Source of the DNA: UMGS692 sp963653425
GTDB lineage: Bacteria > Bacillota > Clostridia > Christensenellales > CAG-314
Reading direction: 5' to 3'
Length of the DNA: 64,000 nt
NCBI GenBank assembly: GCA_963653425.1
Contig: CAVJWC010000003.1
Coordinates: 1-64,000 of the forward strand
The notes below the pieces were generated by a model, which was not told the origin of the DNA, made no database searches, and saw nothing but the letters and a program-made list of their open reading frames with translations. Of this stretch, positions 8,103 through 16,598 are shown piece by piece; the stretch's first letter is position 1; the number at the start of each line of letters is the position of its first letter. The position numbers were made by a program, and so were the translations under genes.

Positions 8103-8145
8103 GAATAATACGAACCCCGAATTTGCCTCGGTGTTCGTATTATTC
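8103..8145 (-). repeat. Hairpin repeat at the broken MATE 5' end
   Basis: Perfect 13-bp arms GAATAATACGAAC (8103-8115) and GTTCGTATTATTC (8133-8145), with a CCGCCAAAAGGG lead-in and TTTTCT after it on the minus strand. The same arms and lead-in form the terminator of tRNA-Ser at 9335-9375, so this is a copied tRNA 3'-flank or terminator unit. Confidence 0.75.
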
Positions 8146-8251
8146 CCTTTTGGCGGAGCGTTAGTAACGTAAATCGAATAAATTGCATAATGTTTCGTTC
8201 ATAGTTTATTCATTCTAACAATTTTGAGATATTTTTTCACTTTATTAAATG

Positions 8252-8815
8252 TTAATGATTACGAACTACCGATTCTCCTTTTATTTCAAAGGAAATTTCT
8301 CCGTTTGTAACCACATATTTCAAAGCATATCGATACCCTGCAATGGGATGCTCCATTGTATTATCTACCTTATCAAATAAACATAGGCTCAAGAAAAACT
8401 CTCCGTCTGTTCTATCGAAAAAACTGTTTTCAAAATGCAAAGCAGATTCCTTTTTGTAATTATATTTACCGTCCGAAACCGTAAAAGAATAATCGTCTTT
8501 CTCGACACTTTCAATACATTGTAAAACTGACGGGACTTTACCACTATTGTCGGATGCTGTAAAAACCGCTTTATAATTTTCAAGGTTTACAGAATTTATT
8601 CCGTAATGAACGGTAAGGGAAACGTCATCGACGGGGAACTCCGAATCGAGATTTGAAATCGAAAAAGAACAAATTCTTTTCTCTTCGGACGGAGTGGGGT
8701 GTGGCTTATCTTCAGGTTTTTTACCGCAACCGACAAAAAGTAAGGGCATAAATATCAATATAAATAGCAAAGCAAGCGAAACTGCATTTTTTCTCTTTAA
8801 CAAATGAAATTTCAT
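8252..8815 (-). CDS. Small predicted lipoprotein, unknown function
   Basis: A 187-residue protein with a basic N-terminus (KFHLLKRKN), a hydrophobic core and the lipobox LFVGC at about residues 26 to 30, so it should be lipidated by Lgt and anchored outside the membrane. A Lys/Pro/Glu-rich linker (KKPEDKPHPTPSEEK) leads into a domain of about 140 residues that I do not recognise. It is a single gene with its own promoter upstream and lies between the MATE remnant and the palindrome region. Its A+T-rich sequence resembles the MATE patch rather than the flanking operons, which suggests accessory DNA. Confidence 0.6.
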   Translation of the reverse strand: MKFHLLKRKNAVSLALLFILIFMPLLFVGCGKKPEDKPHPTPSEEKRICSFSISNLDSEFPVDDVSLTVHYGINSVNLENYKAVFTASDNSGKVPSVLQCIESVEKDDYSFTVSDGKYNYKKESALHFENSFFDRTDGEFFLSLCLFDKVDNTMEHPIAGYRYALKYVVTNGEISFEIKGESVVRNH

Positions 8816-8885
8816 TTTACACCTCCTAAATATTAGAGCATTGTAAACGGGAACAATATAAGTTCGCTCCCATCATCGTGCATAC

Positions 8886-8914
8886 ATTATAGTATATTTC
8901 TCTAAATTTTTCAA
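8886..8914 (-). promoter_or_regulatory. Sigma-A promoter of the lipoprotein gene
   Basis: TTGAAA (8914-8909), 17 bases, TATAAT (8891-8886) on the minus strand. Confidence 0.7.
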
Positions 8915-9330
8915 CCGCTATTGAGTTTGCGAACGTAGAATTATTGAAAAACTACAAATGGCACTTTGGCGGGTGCTTGACTATACAAGCGCGACGCTTC
9001 GCGTCGCGGTCAAGCACCCGCCAAACAAACTCACTAAACTCGGATAAAAAGGTCAACTCAAAGCCGAGCGCAAAGCGCGAACGCCACGAAGCGAACGAAG
9101 TACAATTTTTGCCGTTTACTTCGGCTTTTAACTGTGCTACAACGTGGAGACGAAAGGCGGGAAAAACGGAGCGGTATCTTTGTTGTCGTGTCTTTTGAAA
9201 AAATTTTAATACGGTCTTTCATAGCAAGTACCTATTTTTGAGCATAGAAAAAGCCGAGCGATTAAACGCCCGACTTTTTCTGTTCCTTTTGCACGTTTGT
9301 TTCGACTTTAATGCCGAAATAGTCGTTATA
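8915..9330. other. Non-coding segment with palindromes
   Basis: No credible gene. It holds the nested palindrome at 8965-9025, an AAAGCCGA/TCGGCTTT pair spanning about 9058-9128, and an imperfect A-rich/T-rich hairpin at about 9248-9280 that could end transcription in either direction. An open frame at 8944-9198 (+) is mostly palindrome and has no protein-like character. Confidence 0.5.
8965..9025. repeat. Nested palindromic element
   Basis: Outer arms TTTGGCGGGTGCTTGAC (8965-8981) and GTCAAGCACCCGCCAAA (9009-9025) match over all 17 bases; inner arms CGCGACGC (8990-8997) and GCGTCGCG (9001-9008) match over 8. An 8-base bulge lies on one side only. The form is like a REP/MITE unit or a transposon end. 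It carries no ORF. Confidence 0.8.
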
Positions 9331-9334
9331 AAAG

Positions 9335-9375
9335 AATAATACGAACTCCAACTCATCGTCGGTGTTCGTATTATT
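9335..9375 (-). terminator. Terminator of tRNA-Ser
   Basis: Minus-strand hairpin with 12-bp arms AATAATACGAAC/GTTCGTATTATT, then CTTTTAT, starting 6 bases after the tRNA CCA end. Confidence 0.8.
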
Positions 9376-9381
9376 TCCTTC

Positions 9382-9470
9382 TGGCGGAGGCAGAGGGATT
9401 CGAACCCCCGTGGGCGTGAACCCAAACGGTTTTCAAGACCGCCTCGTTATGACCGCTTCGATATGCCTCC
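9382..9470 (-). tRNA. tRNA-Ser(UGA)
   Basis: An 89-base class II tRNA on the minus strand. The acceptor strands are GGAGGCA (5', 9470) and TGCCTCC (3'), with an encoded CCA at 9384-9382. The anticodon loop CTTGAAA gives anticodon UGA (serine). A long variable arm (TTTGGGTTCACGCCCA) and the T-loop GGTTCGAATCC are as expected for a serine tRNA. It is a single gene with its own promoter about 220 bases upstream and a strong terminator. Confidence 0.96.
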
Positions 9471-9690
9471 AACGTTGAAGCCGTTTTGACTTCTCTCCGT
9501 TCGTCCGAACGTGGCGCGCGCTTTGTTCGGTTGAACACGAAACGCACTTTATCCGTCTTAAATGGCGTGCTGTATTCGTCCGAAACAGCATAGCTTATTC
9601 GTCCGAAAGGACGCGTTATATGCTTTGTCGCACTCGTTCGCCATGAACGCACAAACGCACGATAGCGCAACTTATCTCGCCGTTCGTACT
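9471..9690 (-). other. Long leader of the tRNA-Ser transcript
   Basis: About 220 transcribed bases between the promoter and the tRNA. No gene is seen. It contains the near-palindromic decamer TTCGTCCGAA three times (9500-9509, 9575-9584, 9598-9607) and several small hairpins; it is presumably removed by RNase P. It may be the decayed trace of a lost gene or tRNA. Confidence 0.45.
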
Positions 9691-9694
9691 TTTT

Positions 9695-9724
9695 ATTATA
9701 CCAAACCGCGCCGTCGCCTGTCAA
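9695..9724 (-). promoter_or_regulatory. Sigma-A promoter for tRNA-Ser
   Basis: TTGACA (9724-9719), 18-base spacer, TATAAT (9700-9695) on the minus strand. Confidence 0.8.
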
Positions 9725-9782
9725 CCGTTATTCGTGTTTGCCGTTCTCTTTATTTCCGCTTTTATGGGTTTATCGCCCATTG

Positions 9783-9896
9783 GGTTTAGTTTAGCCGGGA
9801 CTTTGAACTGAGAGCGCACTTTATGCATGCACGAAGGAAACAGCGACGGATAAGCCGATTTATTTCCGTAAAAATATCAGCGTTGCGAAGGGAATG
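9783..9896. repeat. Dispersed intergenic repeat, copy 1
   Basis: About 115 bases that align with 20207-20322. Shared blocks include AGTTTAGCC, GAGAGCG, GGATAA-CCGATTTATT and CCG-AAAAATAT. It lies between the SH3-like gene end and the tRNA-Ser promoter and carries no gene. Confidence 0.6.
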
Positions 9897-9914
9897 CCCG
9901 AGGTTGCCTGCCGA

Positions 9915-11825
9915 TCAGAAGCCCATATCGTCGGAGTTTGCGTTGTTGTCGGCGCTGTCGGCGGTTTTTTTGGCGGGTTTTTCCGAAAGACTGCCGCCGT
10001 TGGTAACGGGCGCTTTTCTGCGTTTTTTGACGGCGATTTTAATCAGGACGATTATTCCCGCGATAAGAAGAAGGCTTATGCTGATAAGACCTATGGCGAT
10101 CTTTTCGTTGGAACAGAGTTTGCCCTTTTCAACGAGTTTGTTCGCGAAAACGTATCCCGAACAGGTCGTTCCGTTGACTTCGGCTTTTATGAAGCACATC
10201 GCGCCTTCGCTCGTTTCCACCCTTTCGTACACGTTGACGAGCGTTCCGCTGGGAAGGGAAGTTACTTCGTCCGACAAAGCCGAATCGCTCTCGTACACTC
10301 TGAGTTTCTGTCCGAAATCGGGGCTTGCTTTCATAACCGTATAGACGACTTCGCCCTTTTTAACGTCGGTAAGGTCACCGCTCAGTATGAAGCAATACCT
10401 GCTCACGCCGTCTTCGTCGCGGTAATAGGCGTAAACCCACTTCACTCCATCCGAATCGAAGCCCTGAAGTTCGTAAAGCACCTGAACGAGAATGTTGTTG
10501 CCGTCCGTAATGGAATAATCCTTGCCGAAAACGTTTCCGTTACCGCTACTCGGAACGGAAAAAACGGTCAGCGTCTGATTGAGTCCGCGTCTGTATCTGT
10601 CTTCGTCGTTGAGTCTGACTTCTCTGAATCTGTCGTGCGCAACCGAAAGCGTCGCGTCGTTCTTTACTATGTAGCCTAATTTTCCGTTATAGGCAATGAG
10701 ATAGAAGTCTTTCGCCGTGTCGTAATTAAGGATAAGTACGGGCTGGTCGGGCGAAAGAAGCTGAGCTTCGAGGTAGACGCCCTCCTTTCCGCTACACGCG
10801 TAAACTACGTTGGACGGGTAAGACAAAGCGTACACAAGCTCGTATTTTCCTTTGGAAACGGCGTTGTCGAAGGTGCTTTCTTTGAAATCGGGAAGCTCTC
10901 TCGTTACCGTTTTGTTGGAAAGAGCCACGCGCAGAAATTCGGGTTTTCCGTTAAAGAAGAGGTATTCTTTTATATCTTTCGCGCCTTCTCTTTCGTTGGA
11001 ATCGAGAATGAATATCCGTCCGTTCACCACAGCCGAATCGCCTACTTTTATGTTATCCGAACCTGCGAGAACTATGGTTTCCTGCTGAGAAGAAACTTCG
11101 ATAAGCTTGTTTCCGATGACGATATAAGCGTTTCCGCCGAAAGAAACGACTTTTTCGGGAAGAACGCCTTCGGAAAGTCCGAAATCTTCGGGCGTTTTCA
11201 CTACGTCGGAATCGGTGTCCACGTCGCGGATAAGAAGTTTGCCTTCTTCGCCTAAAAAGTAGATTTTTCCGTTGTCTGCGTGAAGGTCGCCGATCTGAAC
11301 GAAAGGAAGCAGACTTCCTTTATAGGGAATCGTATAGGATTGGTCGGAAAAAGCCGACAAAGGCGTTTTGCTGTAAATCAGCGAACCCGACTCGCTCTGA
11401 AAAACGCAGTAAACGAAATGTTCGTCCGCGTCGAAAGTCAACAGTTCTTTCTGTAAAAGCACCGCTCTGCCAACGGGATCTGCAGGTTTTAAGTCAACGT
11501 AATAGAGCGTGTCGCCTATATGTACGAAAAGACAATTCATACCGTATCTTATCTTCTTTATCTTTCCGCCGAAATCTATGGTCGTTCCCGTATCGGTAAG
11601 TCCGTCGCTTTTAACGTCGTAAACGCACACGCAACTTCTTCCTACCGTTCCCGACGAATAGAAATTCATACTAAAATACAGCTTCGAGGAATTACCTGCA
11701 ATGGTCGTCGTTCCGAGGAGATAAACCCCGCTTACGTCCTCAGCCGCGTACGAATCGGCAGTAGTTCCGACGGCGCACGCCAGTACGAGCAGTACCGCCG
11801 ACAGTATCAGAATGGTTTTTTTCAT
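9915..11825 (-). CDS. Surface protein with SH3-like domain and C-terminal membrane anchor
   Basis: About 636 residues from the ATG at 11825, chosen because GGAGGTTAAA lies just before it. There is an N-terminal signal peptide (MKKTILILSAVLLVLACAVG, cleavage near SYAAED), a long middle part with alternating short strands that reads like a beta-propeller (repeated YFV/YLI patterns with Asp-Gly turns), an SH3-type segment near the C-terminus (from about KLRVYESDSALSDEV to SGYVFANKL), one membrane helix (LISISLLLIAGIIVLI) and a basic cytoplasmic tail with KKRRK. The protein is therefore held at the cell surface. The SH3-like part could bind peptidoglycan. No enzyme motif was found. It is 82 bases behind the methyltransferase gene and may share its transcript. 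Confidence 0.6.
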   Translation of the reverse strand: MKKTILILSAVLLVLACAVGTTADSYAAEDVSGVYLLGTTTIAGNSSKLYFSMNFYSSGTVGRSCVCVYDVKSDGLTDTGTTIDFGGKIKKIRYGMNCLFVHIGDTLYYVDLKPADPVGRAVLLQKELLTFDADEHFVYCVFQSESGSLIYSKTPLSAFSDQSYTIPYKGSLLPFVQIGDLHADNGKIYFLGEEGKLLIRDVDTDSDVVKTPEDFGLSEGVLPEKVVSFGGNAYIVIGNKLIEVSSQQETIVLAGSDNIKVGDSAVVNGRIFILDSNEREGAKDIKEYLFFNGKPEFLRVALSNKTVTRELPDFKESTFDNAVSKGKYELVYALSYPSNVVYACSGKEGVYLEAQLLSPDQPVLILNYDTAKDFYLIAYNGKLGYIVKNDATLSVAHDRFREVRLNDEDRYRRGLNQTLTVFSVPSSGNGNVFGKDYSITDGNNILVQVLYELQGFDSDGVKWVYAYYRDEDGVSRYCFILSGDLTDVKKGEVVYTVMKASPDFGQKLRVYESDSALSDEVTSLPSGTLVNVYERVETSEGAMCFIKAEVNGTTCSGYVFANKLVEKGKLCSNEKIAIGLISISLLLIAGIIVLIKIAVKKRRKAPVTNGGSLSEKPAKKTADSADNNANSDDMGF

Positions 11826-11907
11826 TTTAACCTCCGCTTTTATCGCGAGTTCCGGGCTTTCGGGCAAGACTTAAACGAAGTCTATATGCCCGTAACGAAC
11901 GCCCTTT

Positions 11908-13041
11908 TTAGTCTTTCTTTTCCGAATGCAGTCTTCCGTATAGTTCCTGCGTAAATCCGTATTTTTTCATAAGAGCTTCTATGTCCGTAGAAGCGTGTTT
12001 TTTACCCGTTTTAACGGCTTTTATCATAAGGTTTTTAGGCGAATGCGCAAACTCCACGAATTCGAGAATTTTAACCTCGTAACCGTTGCTTCGTAAAATT
12101 TCCGTTCTTATGGCGTCGGTAAGCAAAGCGCACATTCTGTCTTTGATTATTCCGTCGGTCAAAAATACGTCCAGATCTCCGCCCTTACTTATGGAAGAGT
12201 TAATCTCGTGCTGACAGCAGGGAACGCTGAAAACGTACTTTATACCGCTTTTTATAGCGTAATACAACGCAGCGTCGGTCGCCGTGTCGCAGGCGTGAAG
12301 AGTTATCATCATATCGGCTTTTACGGAATAGTCGGTTTTGTTGACGTCGGCGCAGAAAAATTCGAGATTATCGTAGCCGTAACGCCCTGCGGTTTGATTG
12401 CAGAAATCCACTACGTCGGCTTTAAGGTCGTAACCCGAAATTCTTACCTTCATCTTTCTGACTACGGTAAAATACCAGTAAAGAATAAACGTAAGGTAGG
12501 ATTTTCCGCAACCGAAATCGAGAATTGTAAGTTCTTTATCGGTATCTTCAACCGTTTCGCCTATTATTCTGACAAACCTGTCTATCTGACGGAATTTATC
12601 GCTCTTGCTTTTGATTATCTGTCCGTCTCCCGTGATTACTCCGAGGTCCCTAAGAGCCGGGCAGACTTCTTCTCCCGAAAGAACGTGGTTTTTGACTTTG
12701 TCGTGGCTCGTGGTTTCGGGAAGTTTCCTTCCTCCCGAAAGAGCAAGATTTACCTTGCCTTTTTTGGACACAAGAAAGGTAGCCGTTTCCTCTTCGGACT
12801 GTATAACGTACTGACGGAAGCCGTCCGCGTTGTTTTCCATCCAAGGCAAAAGCTCGCTTAAAGGAATATTGACGTGAAAAGCCTTTCCGTTTTTTATGCT
12901 TTCCGCCTGAAAAAGCCTTTCTCCTTTTATGACGACGGGACGAACGGTTATTTTATCCGCGTCGCCCGTGCGTTTTCCCGACGCGGAAATCAAACGAAAA
13001 TCTTCGTGCCGAGCTATGTAATCTGAAATCTGTCGGTCCAT
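11908..13041 (-). CDS. Class I SAM-dependent methyltransferase (PCC-motif family)
   Basis: A 377-residue cytosolic enzyme. The Rossmann SAM-binding motif DFGCGKSYLTF is near residue 175, the acidic ribose-binding strand (ISGYDLKADVV) follows, and then HACDTATDAAL and PCCQHE. These last motifs are typical of the family related to the C-terminal domain of GSTCD; its substrate is not established, with RNA a common guess. The N-terminal 150 residues are a separate domain. It is 2 bases behind the 567-residue helical protein, so hslO, that gene and this one form a tight cluster that may respond together to stress. Confidence 0.75.
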   Translation of the reverse strand: MDRQISDYIARHEDFRLISASGKRTGDADKITVRPVVIKGERLFQAESIKNGKAFHVNIPLSELLPWMENNADGFRQYVIQSEEETATFLVSKKGKVNLALSGGRKLPETTSHDKVKNHVLSGEEVCPALRDLGVITGDGQIIKSKSDKFRQIDRFVRIIGETVEDTDKELTILDFGCGKSYLTFILYWYFTVVRKMKVRISGYDLKADVVDFCNQTAGRYGYDNLEFFCADVNKTDYSVKADMMITLHACDTATDAALYYAIKSGIKYVFSVPCCQHEINSSISKGGDLDVFLTDGIIKDRMCALLTDAIRTEILRSNGYEVKILEFVEFAHSPKNLMIKAVKTGKKHASTDIEALMKKYGFTQELYGRLHSEKKD

Positions 13042-13043
13042 CT

Positions 13044-14747
13044 TTAATTATAAATGCTGTCGCGGAATCTCCTGTAAGTTTTCTCGGAAATGCCCGAACT
13101 TTTAAGTATTCCCGAAATCTCGGCTTCCTGAAGTCCCAGTCGCCAAAGAAGCGTGAGCATAGCCATTTCGTTCCACCTGAACGTATATCTCTTTGGAAGA
13201 AGGTTTCTTTCCGAGAGCGTATTATACATATCGTCGAGAATGCCCGCAGCGGCGTCAAGAGCGTCTTTCGTTAACGGAATACACGTTCTTATACTGAAAC
13301 ATATGTAATCCACGAATGTTTTTCTGAGTTTCGGAACGCGGTCGAAAACGAGGTTGTAAGCTATATGTTCGTCGGCGTATCCTATCCGTCCGCAGTCGAC
13401 GTTTTCCAGTTCTTTTTTAAGGTCGGTAATCTTGCTTATCCATATATCGCTTGCTATAAGACGGCAACGGCGGATTTCCGAAGCTATTTCGGGAAGAACC
13501 CGATCTTCCCTGTCTATCATAGCCGCGGCAAGTCTTACTCTGTCCTTTTCGCTTATTTCGGCAGCAACCGCTTCGAACACCTTTTTCGGCGCTTTTTTCG
13601 GAGCGATGAATGTACTCGGGAAATAGGCTTTGAGATAATTCCACTTCTTACCGTTTTCCTTTATAAGCCTTGCAAATACGAGACAGGAAAAATAGGTAAG
13701 CGAAAAAGGATCGAGATAGGTGAGCTTGGTGAAGCTTCTTTCTGCGGAATCGATTCTGTCCAGCATAACCGAGCTGTATGCGTAGCAATATTCCAGTTCT
13801 TCGGTTAAAATATCCGAAAGGTCGAAGTTCTTTTCGCAGTAGTCGCAGACTTCTTTATATAAGCCTTGTCTCATTGCGTAATAAAGCGTAAATTCTTCCG
13901 TATCGAGACTTCCGCCGAATTTATCCAGTTCTGCCGTAAGCTCCTTTGCGAACGCCTTGTCTTCGGGCGACGCGAACTGCGAGAACTTACCCTTTACCAT
14001 AAGCGGTTTCTTCCAGTCGCGGTCGGCTTTAAGCATTCTGTAGGCAAGCGCGTCGGCTTCTTCCGAAACCCCGCCTTCGAGCATTACCTTAGAAAACAAA
14101 GCTTCTCCTAAAATGTTTTTCTCTTTTTCGCTGAAAGGACTTTTAAGTTCGATTTTCTTGTCTACGTATTTCGCTATGGTTTCTATCTGCGGAATTCCTC
14201 TGCCTTTCGATAACTCGATAACGTCGTCGTCCTGAGATTCGAGCCATTCTTCGAAGTCGTCCACCAGCCTGAATTTCCGTTCGGAAGCTTCCCTGTCAAG
14301 AACGTACGCGGGCTGAATGGGTTTGGCTTCTTCTCCGTCGGAATCGTCGTCCGCTTCCTCGGCGTCAAGTCCGAGAGCTTCTTCGTATTCGGGCAGAAGT
14401 TTTTCTATCTCGGAAAGCTCGAAATTGAGACTTCTTCCGAAATCGGTGTACATTCTGAAGGTATCGAGGTCTTTAAGCATCATAACTATGAAAAGAAGAT
14501 GCATGCAGACGTTTTTATCCTCGGGAAAAGCAAGATACCCGCGCGCAAGCAAAGATCCCGCAAAGGGCCAGCCGTAAACGCTCAGAAGCTTTGCGTATTC
14601 GGTAAAAGCCTCGGGTTCGTCGGCGTTCTCCACAGCCTTTTTAAGAAGCTCCATGGCTTTCTGCGGACATTTCTTTTCCGCGAACTTCTTAGCTCCTTTT
14701 ATTAAACTTTTACTGTCCTGAGTAAAGTTTATTACCTTATTTCTCAT
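13044..14747 (-). CDS. Helical-repeat (TPR-like) protein, unknown function
   Basis: 567 residues, almost all alpha-helical. The N-terminal 70 residues (KGAKKFAEKKCPQKAMELLKK and the following helices) read as TPR-like pairs. A central acidic linker (about residues 120 to 140, rich in Glu and Asp) separates this from a larger all-helical part. There is no signal peptide or membrane helix. The C-terminal segment (EMAMLTLLWRLGLQEAEISGIL, ending KTYRRFRDSIYN) looks like a helix-turn-helix but is not diagnostic. The start overlaps the hslO stop by 11 bases, so the two are translationally coupled. A scaffold or protein-quality role is possible; nothing proves it. Confidence 0.55.
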   Translation of the reverse strand: MRNKVINFTQDSKSLIKGAKKFAEKKCPQKAMELLKKAVENADEPEAFTEYAKLLSVYGWPFAGSLLARGYLAFPEDKNVCMHLLFIVMMLKDLDTFRMYTDFGRSLNFELSEIEKLLPEYEEALGLDAEEADDDSDGEEAKPIQPAYVLDREASERKFRLVDDFEEWLESQDDDVIELSKGRGIPQIETIAKYVDKKIELKSPFSEKEKNILGEALFSKVMLEGGVSEEADALAYRMLKADRDWKKPLMVKGKFSQFASPEDKAFAKELTAELDKFGGSLDTEEFTLYYAMRQGLYKEVCDYCEKNFDLSDILTEELEYCYAYSSVMLDRIDSAERSFTKLTYLDPFSLTYFSCLVFARLIKENGKKWNYLKAYFPSTFIAPKKAPKKVFEAVAAEISEKDRVRLAAAMIDREDRVLPEIASEIRRCRLIASDIWISKITDLKKELENVDCGRIGYADEHIAYNLVFDRVPKLRKTFVDYICFSIRTCIPLTKDALDAAAGILDDMYNTLSERNLLPKRYTFRWNEMAMLTLLWRLGLQEAEISGILKSSGISEKTYRRFRDSIYN

Positions 14748-15606
14748 TTAATATTTCCTCTACCGCGCTTTTGTCGTAACGATATTTACGCTTACAGAAC
14801 TGACAGGCTACCTCTATGAAGGGTTCGGTTTTAAGTATTTCTTCGCATTCGTGTTTTCCTATACTGCAAATAACTCTCGCTACTCTTTCTTCACTGCAAT
14901 CGCAGGAATATTCGGTTTCTCTCGTTTCGGTAATTTTTATATCGAAATCGCCGAAATAACCGTTTATAAAGCCTTCTATATCGGTAGGAACGGCTCCGCT
15001 CACGCCCGAAGAAAGGTTTTCTATGGCTTTTTCCGCCTTTTTGAGAGTTTCTTCACTGCAAAACGGAAGCACCTGTAAAAACACGCCCGCCGCGTTTATG
15101 CAATGTCCGTCGGTGTCTATCAGAACGCCCAGAGCAACCGCGGTTGCACGCTGTTCGCTGATAAGAAAATACTGCGCGAAATCTTCGGCTATCTCGCCCG
15201 AAACGAGTTTTACCGAAGCGTTGAAGGGTTCTTTAAGTCCGAGGTCTTTTATAACAGTCAAAAGTCCTTCCGTTCCGACGGCTTTTTTAACGTCAAGCTT
15301 ACCCTTTTCGTTGGTATAAGTCGTGCAATCGGGATTGGTGACGTAACCTTTTACGTTTCCCGTGTTGAAAGCGCAGGCGGTTATTTTACCTATTTCGCCT
15401 CCGCCGTTTATTAAAATCGTGATTCTGTCGTCGTCGCCTTTAAGTTCGCTTCCCATAATGGACGCCATGGTAAGCGTTCTTCCGAGAGCGGCTGCCGCAA
15501 CGGGCGACAATTTATGTATATATATAGCTTCGTTTACTATATCCGTGCTGTTTATGACGGTCAGCGAAATCTGGTCGTCCAGCATTGCTTTTACCATTTT
15601 TGCCAT
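14737..15606 (-). CDS. hslO: Redox-regulated holdase chaperone Hsp33
   Basis: A 289-residue cytosolic chaperone that is activated by oxidation and binds unfolding proteins. The N-terminal core includes SPVAAAALGRTLTMASIM and the Gly-rich ILINGGGEIGKITA. The C-terminal zinc switch has four cysteines as CDC (SCDCSEERV, about residue 235) and CQFC (about 268), the CxC...CxxC pattern of Hsp33. Full family length. It leads a cluster with the helical protein and the SAM methyltransferase. No clear promoter was found in the 200 bases upstream. Confidence 0.95.
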   Translation of the reverse strand: MAKMVKAMLDDQISLTVINSTDIVNEAIYIHKLSPVAAAALGRTLTMASIMGSELKGDDDRITILINGGGEIGKITACAFNTGNVKGYVTNPDCTTYTNEKGKLDVKKAVGTEGLLTVIKDLGLKEPFNASVKLVSGEIAEDFAQYFLISEQRATAVALGVLIDTDGHCINAAGVFLQVLPFCSEETLKKAEKAIENLSSGVSGAVPTDIEGFINGYFGDFDIKITETRETEYSCDCSEERVARVICSIGKHECEEILKTEPFIEVACQFCKRKYRYDKSAVEEILNEK

Positions 15607-15808
15607 AGTTATTATCCTCTTTTACTTCCTTAAAAGTTATCTTCCGTATATCTTTATTTCGGGCATTCTTTTTGTCACCGATCTTATCTGCGTTTATCCT
15701 GCGGAACGCCCGATTTTCCGCTTTATATTCTTTTCCGCTTTCTGTCTTTTCAGCCTTTCCGCTTTTTTGGCTTTTCGTTTTTCGGCTTTCTGCTTTACGG
15801 CTTTATAC

Positions 15809-16537
15809 TTATTTCTGCGGTTTAACTCCTATAAACTGCAGTCTTTCCGCCTTTGCGTCTTTCCTTTCGGAAGAAAGAAAGTCCACGGCTTTTACCTCCG
15901 AAAAACCCGCGTTTTTCATAGCCTCGGTAAGAAAGTCTTCCTTATGAATGAACTGCCTTTGTTTTTCTTCGTTCCTTATATACCTGCCGTCTTTTTCTTT
16001 TGAAAAAACGGTAAGTTCCATATCCACCCCGTCTTCGGAAAGCTTATTCGTCCAAAGACACACTCCGTCTGCGTTCTCCATATAAAAAACGTTATTGCCT
16101 ATAACGTTTCTCAGTTTATATTCGGAAGAAACGTCGAAGGTGAAAATTCCGTCTTCTTTGAGACAAGCGTAAATCTTCCTGAAAAGCTTGGGAATATCCC
16201 TGCCCGAAACGTAGTTTATCCCGTCGCACGCCGAAAAAACGAATTCCGAATTCTTGGGATAGGCGAATTTCAGCATATCCGCGCACACGAAACGCGGAGA
16301 CAAAGGCGAACTGTTTTTCTTGCTTTCGGCTACAAGAAGCATTTCTTCCGAGATGTCGGAAGCGATTATTTTCTTTCCGAGAGAAGCCATAGGAAAGGTC
16401 AGAAGTCCCGTTCCGCAGGCTATTTCCACACCCGAAACTCTGTCGCCTATAATGGAGTTCAGGTATTTTGCCCACTCTTTATAATCGCAGTCCTTAGCCA
16501 TCTCCCTGTTATAAAACCTGTAAATCACGTCGTACAT
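15809..16537 (-). CDS. Class I SAM-dependent methyltransferase
   Basis: 242 residues. It opens with MYDVIYRFYNREMAKDCDYK, typical of the YqeM/Cfa-like small methyltransferases. SAM motif I is VEIACGTGLLTFPMA (about residues 36 to 50), motif II is IIASDISEEML, and the post-I region is FVCADMLKFAYP. The substrate is unknown; no metal or Cys motifs are present. It is a single gene with its own promoter (TTGCCA, 17 bases, TAAAAT at 16573-16545). Confidence 0.8.
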   Translation of the reverse strand: MYDVIYRFYNREMAKDCDYKEWAKYLNSIIGDRVSGVEIACGTGLLTFPMASLGKKIIASDISEEMLLVAESKKNSSPLSPRFVCADMLKFAYPKNSEFVFSACDGINYVSGRDIPKLFRKIYACLKEDGIFTFDVSSEYKLRNVIGNNVFYMENADGVCLWTNKLSEDGVDMELTVFSKEKDGRYIRNEEKQRQFIHKEDFLTEAMKNAGFSEVKAVDFLSSERKDAKAERLQFIGVKPQK

Positions 16538-16544
16538 ACCTTAT

Positions 16545-16573
16545 ATTTTACCATATCGGAACGATAATGGCAA
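16545..16573 (-). promoter_or_regulatory. Sigma-A-like promoter of the 15809-16537 methyltransferase
   Basis: Minus strand TTGCCA (16573-16568), 17 bases, TAAAAT (16550-16545). The start codon at 16537 follows closely, so the leader is very short. Confidence 0.55.
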
Positions 16574-16598
16574 CTGTTTTCCGATTGTAAAACGAGGC

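Noticed and set aside
8944..9198. Plus-strand open frame of 84 codons
   Set aside because: It runs through the nested palindrome and low-complexity DNA, has no ribosome site and no protein-like composition.
9371..9724. Minus-strand open frame covering tRNA-Ser
   Set aside because: It includes the whole tRNA and its promoter region, so it is a chance frame.
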